Source: DASYTH01 sp035762905
GTDB taxonomy: Bacteria > Actinomycetota > Actinomycetes > Mycobacteriales > Pseudonocardiaceae
Reading direction: 5' to 3'
Length of the DNA: 64,000 bases
NCBI RefSeq assembly: GCF_035762905.1
Contig: NZ_DASUCC010000028.1
Coordinates: 70,370 to 134,369, forward strand
The position numbers and the translations under genes are program-made. The notes below the pieces were generated by a model. That model ran no database searches and was not told where the DNA came from. It saw only the letters and a list, made by a program, of their open reading frames with translations. Of this stretch, positions 59,482-64,000 are shown piece by piece; position 1 is the stretch's first letter; each line of letters starts with the position of its first letter.

Positions 59482-60546
59482 CTAGGAGTCGTAGTCGACG
59501 GTGACGTGGTCGGTGGTGGGGAGGGCTTGGCAGGTGAGGACGAAGCCTTCGGCCAGTTCGTGGGGTTCCAGGGCGTAGTTGCGGCGCATGGTGACGTTGC
59601 CGGAGGTCACCTTTGCTCGGCACGTGCCGCAGACGCCGCCTTTGCAGGCGAACGGGAGGTCGGAACGGATGCGTTGGGCGGCGTCGAGGATGGGAGTGGT
59701 GGTGGGGAGGGTGAGGGTGGTTTGTTTGCCGTCCAGGACGACGGTCACCTCGGCGGTTGGTCCGTCCACTTCGGACTCGTCGAGGCGCTTGGGGGGTGGT
59801 GGGGGTTCGTCGACGTAGAACAGCTCGCGGTGGATGTGGCCGGCCGGGACGCCGCGGGTGGTGAGCAGGTCCTGGGCGTCCTGGACCAGGTCGAACGGCC
59901 CGCAGAGCCACCAGTGGTCGATGTCGGTGGTGGGGACGATGGTGTCGAGCAGGGCGGTGAGGCGGGACCGGTCCAGGCGGCCGCTGAACAGGTCCACGTC
60001 GCGGGGTTCGCGGGAGAGGATGTGGACGAGTTGGAGGCGGGCGCGGTGGGTGTCCTTGAGGTCGGCGAGGTCCTCGGCGAACATCACGGTGTCGGTGCGG
60101 CGGTTGGCGTACAGGAGGGTGATCTTACTGTCCATATCGGACTGTAGGATCGTGGCGGCGATGGACAGGACCGGGGTGATGCCGGAGCCGGCGGCGATCA
60201 GACAGTGGTGGGCGTGGGTGGTCGCCTCGGGGGTGAATTTTCCTTGGGGGGGAAGGACTTCGAGGGTGTCGCCGGGTTTGAGGGAGTCGACGAGGGCGGC
60301 GGAGAACAGGCCGCCGTCGACCCGTCGGACGCCGATCCGCGGCGGTGCGCCGACCGGGGCGCAGATCGAGTAGGAGCGGCGCTGCTCGACGCCTTCGACA
60401 TCCTGGCGCAGGGTCAGGTACTGGCCGGCGCGGAAGGTGAACTCGGTGGCCAGGTCGGCCGGGACGTCGAAGGTGATCGCCACGGCGTCCTCGCACAGGC
60501 GGTCCACCCGGGCCACCCGCAGCGGGTGGAAGGTTGCCCGGGCCAT
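59482..60546 (-). CDS. paaE: Phenylacetyl-CoA epoxidase reductase PaaE
   Basis: A 354-residue reductase that passes electrons from NADPH to the PaaABCD oxygenase. The N-terminal FAD domain has RAGQYLTLR and RRSYSICAPVG, the NAD domain AAGSGITPVLSIAATIL, and the C-terminal plant-type ferredoxin domain has CKGGVCGTCRAKV with a last Cys in LTCQA, four [2Fe-2S] ligands. Last gene of the paaABCDE operon; its ATG overlaps the paaD stop by one base (TGATG). Confidence 0.94.
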   Translation of the reverse strand: MARATFHPLRVARVDRLCEDAVAITFDVPADLATEFTFRAGQYLTLRQDVEGVEQRRSYSICAPVGAPPRIGVRRVDGGLFSAALVDSLKPGDTLEVLPPQGKFTPEATTHAHHCLIAAGSGITPVLSIAATILQSDMDSKITLLYANRRTDTVMFAEDLADLKDTHRARLQLVHILSREPRDVDLFSGRLDRSRLTALLDTIVPTTDIDHWWLCGPFDLVQDAQDLLTTRGVPAGHIHRELFYVDEPPPPPKRLDESEVDGPTAEVTVVLDGKQTTLTLPTTTPILDAAQRIRSDLPFACKGGVCGTCRAKVTSGNVTMRRNYALEPHELAEGFVLTCQALPTTDHVTVDYDS

Positions 60547-61058
60547 CACAGCTCCTTCATGTGCTCGAACGGTTCCCGGCAGTCCTCGCAGCGGCGCAGC
60601 GCCTTGCAGGCGGTGGCCGAGAACCGGGACAGCTCGGTGGTGCGGGGCGATCCGCAGCGGGGGCAGGGCACCCGGGCGGGCGGTGGCGAGAGGTTCAGCG
60701 GGACCGGGCCGGCGGGGCGGGGGCCGATCCGGTTCGGCGGGGCGATGCCGTGCTCGGCGAGCTTGCGCCTGCCGGCGTCGCTGATCCAGTCGGTGGTCCA
60801 CGGCGGGTGCAGCACGGTGCGCACCTCCACGTCCGGATAGCCGGCCTCGGCCAGCCGGGTGCGCAGGTCCGCGCGCATCTCGTCGAGCGCGGGACAACCC
60901 GAGTACGTGGGCGTGATGGTCACCAGCACCCGGCCGTCCGGTCCGGTGCGCACGTCCCGCAGCACCCCGAGGTCGGCCAAACTCAGCACCGGCAACTCGG
61001 GATCGGGCACCCGCTCCGCAATCTCCCGCGCCGTCCACACCCCCACCGAGTTGTCCAC
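60546..61058 (-). CDS. paaD: Phenylacetyl-CoA epoxidase assembly protein PaaD
   Basis: A 170-residue DUF59/SufT-type protein: VPDPELPVLSLADLGVLRDV, TPTYSGCPALDEMRADL and VLHPPWTTDWISDAGRRKL, then a C-terminal zinc ribbon (PCPRCGSPRTTELSRF, then RRCEDCREPFEHM). PaaD is required for an active epoxidase, probably for metal or Fe-S delivery. The GTG start is tentative: the 101-bp gap to paaC is low-complexity and C-rich, and a TTG or an internal GTG are alternatives. Confidence 0.88.
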   Translation of the reverse strand: MDNSVGVWTAREIAERVPDPELPVLSLADLGVLRDVRTGPDGRVLVTITPTYSGCPALDEMRADLRTRLAEAGYPDVEVRTVLHPPWTTDWISDAGRRKLAEHGIAPPNRIGPRPAGPVPLNLSPPPARVPCPRCGSPRTTELSRFSATACKALRRCEDCREPFEHMKEL

Positions 61059-61159
61059 AGGCAAGATCGTTTCGCCTGCCCCCGTCCCCCCCACCGGATA
61101 CAATGGACCCGGGGTCGCCCCCCGGAGCGGGTGGGGGCTGGACTGGGGTTGGCGGCGCA

Positions 61160-62059
61160 TCACCAGGTTGCTCCGGGGAGGGAGCGGGCCAGGTGTTGGA
61201 GTTCGGCCAGCAGGGGGGGCATGGCCTCGGTGTGCGCGCCGTCGCGGCCGGTGCGGTTGGTGACCGGTGCTGGGGGCGGTGTGGCGGGGGGATCCAGGGC
61301 GGCGGCGGTGAGTACCTGGCCGATGACACTGTCTACTTCGGATTTCAGCGTGGCGGGGTTGACGGCGATGTCCATGGCTGCCAGGCGGAGTTCGGTGGGG
61401 TGGGGGGTGAAGAGTTCGGGGAGGTGGGGCCAGATGGTGGCGAGCGCTACGGTCATCCGCTCCCGCGAGTAATCGGTGCCGCCGGCCAGCCGCAGGGTCC
61501 ACTGGGCGGCGTGGTCGCGGTGGTAGGCGAGTTCCTTGACGGCTTTGGCCGCTATGGCGGACAGAACGGGGTCGCGGGAGTTGGTGAGGTGGGTCATGAG
61601 GGCCAGCCGCCAGGTGGCGAACACCAGTAGTCGGGCGATCGTGGTGGCGAAGTCGCCGCCCGGGCCGGGGCCGCAGTCCAGCTCGACCAGCCGCACGTTG
61701 CGGAAGTCGGGCTCGTCGCGCAGATAGGCGAGGGCGTCCTCGTCCCGCCCGGCGCCTTCGACCTCGCCGGCCCGGGTGAGCAGCATTCTGGCCTGCCCCA
61801 ACAGGTCCAGGGCGATGTTGGCCAGCGCGACGTCCTCCTCCAGCTCGGGGGCGCGCGAGCACCACTCGGCCAGCCGCTGGGACAGGATCAGCGCGTCGTC
61901 GCCGAGCATCAGGCAGTATGTCGCCAGGTCGGCACGGTCTACATCGGACAGTATAGTTTTGTCCACATCGGACAATGGGTCGTCGAAGCCGGTGCCGAAC
62001 GCCCAGTGCTGTTCGTCGTTCGACTCGCTGATCGCCTCGTAGGCGTTGTCGAAACTCAT
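61160..62059 (-). CDS. paaC: Phenylacetyl-CoA epoxidase structural subunit PaaC
   Basis: A 299-residue ferritin-like subunit without a complete di-iron site, pairing with PaaA. Visible are YCLMLGDDALILSQRLAEW, DVALANIALDLLGQARMLL and KELAYHRDHAAQWTLRLAGG. The N-terminus repeats LSDVD in PLSDVDKTILSDVDRADL; both copies are encoded by the palindromic word GTCYACATCGGAC (61937-61949 and 61961-61973), with unusually AT-rich DNA between them. Start overlaps the paaB stop (ATGA). Confidence 0.93.
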   Translation of the reverse strand: MSFDNAYEAISESNDEQHWAFGTGFDDPLSDVDKTILSDVDRADLATYCLMLGDDALILSQRLAEWCSRAPELEEDVALANIALDLLGQARMLLTRAGEVEGAGRDEDALAYLRDEPDFRNVRLVELDCGPGPGGDFATTIARLLVFATWRLALMTHLTNSRDPVLSAIAAKAVKELAYHRDHAAQWTLRLAGGTDYSRERMTVALATIWPHLPELFTPHPTELRLAAMDIAVNPATLKSEVDSVIGQVLTAAALDPPATPPPAPVTNRTGRDGAHTEAMPPLLAELQHLARSLPGATW

Positions 62060-62349
62060 AGGTGTGGCACGTCGTCGGGGATCGAGTAGAAGGTCGGGTG
62101 GCGGTAGACCTTGTCGCCGGCCGGGGCGAAGAACGGGTCCTTCTCGTCCGGGCTGGACGCGGTGACCGCCGACGCCGGCACCACCCAGATGCTCACGCCC
62201 TCGTTGCGCCGGGTGTAGAGATCCCGGGCGTTGCGCAGGGCCATCTCCGGGTCGGGAGCGTGCAGCGAGCCGACGTGCACGTGGTTGAGCCCGCGCTTGC
62301 TACGTACGAAGACCTCGTAGAGCGGCCAGGACGAGCGCGGTTCGGTCAT
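62056..62349 (-). CDS. paaB: Phenylacetyl-CoA epoxidase subunit PaaB
   Basis: A 97-residue subunit, standard length. The family signature is WPLYEVFVRSKRGLNHVHVGSLHAPDPEMALRNARDLYTRR, seen near-complete from residue 8, ending in TFYSIPDDVPHL. PaaB bridges PaaAC heterodimers in the epoxidase complex. The ATG overlaps the paaA stop and its stop overlaps the paaC start, so the operon is tightly coupled. Confidence 0.95.
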   Translation of the reverse strand: MTEPRSSWPLYEVFVRSKRGLNHVHVGSLHAPDPEMALRNARDLYTRRNEGVSIWVVPASAVTASSPDEKDPFFAPAGDKVYRHPTFYSIPDDVPHL

Positions 62350-63320
62350 GACGCCACCGCCGGGCGCGCGGCGGCGTACGCGGCGGCGGCCTCGCGGACC
62401 CAGGCGCCGTCCTCGTGCGCGGCCCGCCGGTGCGCGATCCGCTGCGTGTTGCACGGCCCGTGGCCGCCGACCACCCGGGCGAACTCGTCCCAGTCGATCT
62501 CGCCGAAATCCCAGTGGCCGCGCTCGGCGTTCCAGGTCAGCGCCGGGTCCGGCAGCGTGACGCCGAGCGCCTGCGCCTGCGGCACGGTCATGTCCACGAA
62601 CCGCTGGCGCAACTCGTCATTGGTGTGCCGCTTGATCCGCCAGGCCATGGACTGCGCGGTGTTGGCGGACTTGGCGTCCGGCGGACCGAACATCATCAGC
62701 GACGGCCACCACCAGCGGTCGACCGACTCCTGCACCATCCGCCGCTGCGCCTCGGTGCCGCGCATCATGGTCATCAGCAGCTCGTAGCCCTGCCGCTGGT
62801 GGAACGACTCCTCCTTGCAGATCCGGATCATCGCCCGGGCGTAGGGCCCGTAGGAGGTGCGGCACAGCGGGACCTGGTTGCAGATCGCGGCGCCGTCCAC
62901 CAGCCAACCGATCACCCCGACGTCGGCGTAGGACGGCGTCGGGTAGTTGAAGATCGACGAGTACTTCTGCCGGCCCTCGATCAGCTTGGTGGTCAGGTCC
63001 TCCCGGTCGGCGCCGAGGGTCTCGGTGGCGGCGTAGAGGTAGAGCCCGTGGCCGGCCTCGTCCTGCACCTTGGCCAGCAGGATCGCCTTGCGGCGCAGGC
63101 TGGGCGCGCGTGTGATCCAGTTGCCCTCCGGCTGCATGCCGATGATCTCGCTGTGGGCGTGCTGGGCGATCTGGCGCACCAGCGTCCTGCGGTAGCCCTC
63201 CGGCATCCAGTCGCGCGGCTCGATCCGGTCGTTGCGCGCGATCGTGGCCTCGAACCCGGCGAGCAGCGCGTCCGACCCGGCGTCGGCGGTCCCGGACGGG
63301 GCCGTGGTGGTGTCCGTCAT
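62346..63320 (-). CDS. paaA: Phenylacetyl-CoA epoxidase catalytic subunit PaaA
   Basis: A 324-residue di-iron oxygenase subunit converting phenylacetyl-CoA to its ring-1,2-epoxide. Iron-binding helices include KVQDEAGHGLYLYAATE and CKEESFHQRQGYELLM; ADVGVIGWLVDGAAI and WRIKRHTNDELRQRFVDMTV are typical. First gene of paaABCDE. A GGAGG Shine-Dalgarno precedes the ATG, and a TetR-type operator lies 21 bp upstream. Downstream pathway genes (paaG, paaZ, paaK) are not in the window. Confidence 0.96.
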   Translation of the reverse strand: MTDTTTAPSGTADAGSDALLAGFEATIARNDRIEPRDWMPEGYRRTLVRQIAQHAHSEIIGMQPEGNWITRAPSLRRKAILLAKVQDEAGHGLYLYAATETLGADREDLTTKLIEGRQKYSSIFNYPTPSYADVGVIGWLVDGAAICNQVPLCRTSYGPYARAMIRICKEESFHQRQGYELLMTMMRGTEAQRRMVQESVDRWWWPSLMMFGPPDAKSANTAQSMAWRIKRHTNDELRQRFVDMTVPQAQALGVTLPDPALTWNAERGHWDFGEIDWDEFARVVGGHGPCNTQRIAHRRAAHEDGAWVREAAAAYAAARPAVAS

Positions 63321-63341
63321 GCAACCCTCCGCGGTGAGGCG

Positions 63342-63366
63342 ATTAACTGACCGAACGGTCTGTAAT
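63342..63366. promoter_or_regulatory. TetR (PaaR)-type operator before paaA
   Basis: Core GACCG-AA-CGGTC with flanking symmetry (ATTA and TAAT ends; 25 bp overall, some mismatches) lies between divergent paaA and the carboxylase gene. GACCGNNCGGTC is the usual core for PaaR-like TetR repressors released by phenylacetyl-CoA. A possible -10 TATTAC on the minus strand overlaps its edge. Confidence 0.72.
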
Positions 63367-63537
63367 AGTGTCGCAGGTGCCGTCCGCTGTTGGCAAGCAC
63401 GAGGCAACCACCGTATGCCGCCCGCCCGGCGAGCGCGCGAGCTTCCAACGCGGGGGTCGCATTACTCGCGAGTCACCCGTGATCGGTGGCAGGCTCGGCA
63501 GCGTTCCGCTGTCCGCCGTCGCTGGGAGGCCCACCCG

Positions 63538-64000
63538 ATGTTCTCGCGCATCGCCATCGTCAACCGCGGCGAGGCCGCCATGCGGCTCATCCACGCGGTG
63601 CGCGACCTCAACGCCCAGGCCGGGGTCGGCGGGCACCGCATCGAGACGGTCGCGCTGCACACCGAGGGTGAGAAGCGGGCGATGTTCGTGCGCGAGGCCG
63701 ACCACGCCTACAACCTCGGGCCGGCGGCCAACCGCCCCTACCTCGACTACGCGGTGCTCGAGAAGGCCCTGCGCGAGACCGGCGCCGACGCCGCCTGGGT
63801 CGGCTGGGGCTTCGTCGCCGAGGACCCCGCCTTCGCCGAGCTGTGCGCCTCCCTCGGCGTCACGTTCATCGGGCCGCCGCCGGAATCCATGCGGCTGCTC
63901 GGCGCCAAGATCGAGGCGAAGGTGCTGGCCGAGCAGACCGGCGTGCCGGTCGCCGCGTGGAGCGGCGGCCCGGTGGAGACGATCGAGGACGGCCTCCGCC
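63538..64000 (+). CDS. Partial biotin carboxylase, probably of a fused acyl-CoA carboxylase
   Basis: The first 154 residues of a biotin carboxylase; the rest is outside the window. It starts FSRIAIVNRGEAAMRLIHAV, the BC-domain opening, and includes GWGFVAEDPAFAELCASLG and FIGPPPESMRLLGAKIEAK. The unusual HTEGEKRAMFVREADHAYNLG and WVGWGFVAED wording matches the very long (~1,800-residue) actinobacterial fused acetyl/propionyl-CoA carboxylases rather than the two-subunit enzymes; length must be confirmed. GGGAGG is about 8 bases upstream of the ATG. Confidence 0.82.
   Translation, partial: MFSRIAIVNRGEAAMRLIHAVRDLNAQAGVGGHRIETVALHTEGEKRAMFVREADHAYNLGPAANRPYLDYAVLEKALRETGADAAWVGWGFVAEDPAFAELCASLGVTFIGPPPESMRLLGAKIEAKVLAEQTGVPVAAWSGGPVETIEDGLR

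Overview
This is a 64-kb stretch of a very GC-rich actinobacterial chromosome, most likely from the Pseudonocardiaceae or a close mycolic-acid-free relative of the mycobacteria. The evidence is the third-position GC bias, the many GTG starts, mshA (mycothiol synthesis), senX3-regX3, an hbhA-like gene, a 33-residue bS22-type ribosomal protein, and a gene order from about 7.8 kb to 51.8 kb that follows the Mycobacterium tuberculosis Rv0474-Rv0512 segment as I remember it. This core is interrupted by accessory genes. The rex-hemACDB block and the ECF sigma/anti-sigma pair also resemble the bldN-rsbN-rex-hem region of Streptomyces. I saw no insertion sequence, prophage, CRISPR array, rRNA or tRNA.

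Layout. 0-7.7 kb: a truncated hydrolase, a GNAT acetyltransferase, a minus-strand operon that looks like 3-hydroxybutyrate use (dehydrogenase, MHS-type transporter, PucR/GAF regulator), a zinc-ribbon protein, a nucleotide kinase-like protein and an orphan PCMT-type methyltransferase resembling those of peptide-maturation systems. 7.8-10.5 kb: XRE regulator, hbhA-like gene, DUF2516, a YbaK-like protein and a nitroreductase. 10.5-15 kb: a sugar-acid catabolic operon (GntR, DapA-like aldolase, IlvD/Edd dehydratase) behind a LOG-family gene. 15-19.5 kb: a membrane protein, purU, a mycothiol-dependent-type enzyme, a TipAL-like MerR regulator with a textbook promoter, a hydrolase and DUF2505. 19.5-27.4 kb: murB, an SDR, an L,D-transpeptidase lipoprotein, a hydrolase, mshA, a YbjN protein, a DUF4349 lipoprotein and gpmA. 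27.3-39.4 kb: a LuxR-type regulator/aldo-keto reductase pair, senX3-regX3, ppx, a Pro-rich membrane protein, a TIM-barrel protein, proline dehydrogenase, a thioesterase, proC, an excisionase-type HTH, bS22, an epimerase and an acyltransferase. 39.4-42.4 kb: a HAD phosphatase and an ECF sigma factor with its putative anti-sigma factor. 42.4-45.9 kb: an acyl-CoA ligase, a glutaredoxin and a membrane-anchored sulfite-oxidase-like protein. 46-51.8 kb: rex-hemA-hemC-hemD-hemB. 51.9-57.9 kb: small membrane proteins and a MacA/MacB-like exporter with a Gly-rich secreted protein. 57.9-59.4 kb: menG, a tandem-repeat tract and a coiled-coil micro-protein. 59.5-64 kb: the phenylacetyl-CoA epoxidase operon paaABCDE, divergent from the start of a biotin carboxylase.

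Regulation is unusually readable here. Nineteen genes have a TANNNT -10 box 6-8 bp before the chosen start codon, implying leaderless transcripts. MerR, Rex, TetR(PaaR)-type, LuxR, XRE and GntR-type operators can be placed, and the ECF sigma gene and its anti-sigma gene share a matching promoter with a 16-bp spacer.

The least explained structures are a family of hairpins with the constant loop GAGCTTGCGA and unrelated stems clustered between rex and hemA, a 42/21-bp tandem repeat upstream of menG, and a repeat copy that supplies the start codon of the sugar-acid dehydratase. I did not recognise a wholly new multi-gene system; the hairpin family is the best candidate for something undescribed.
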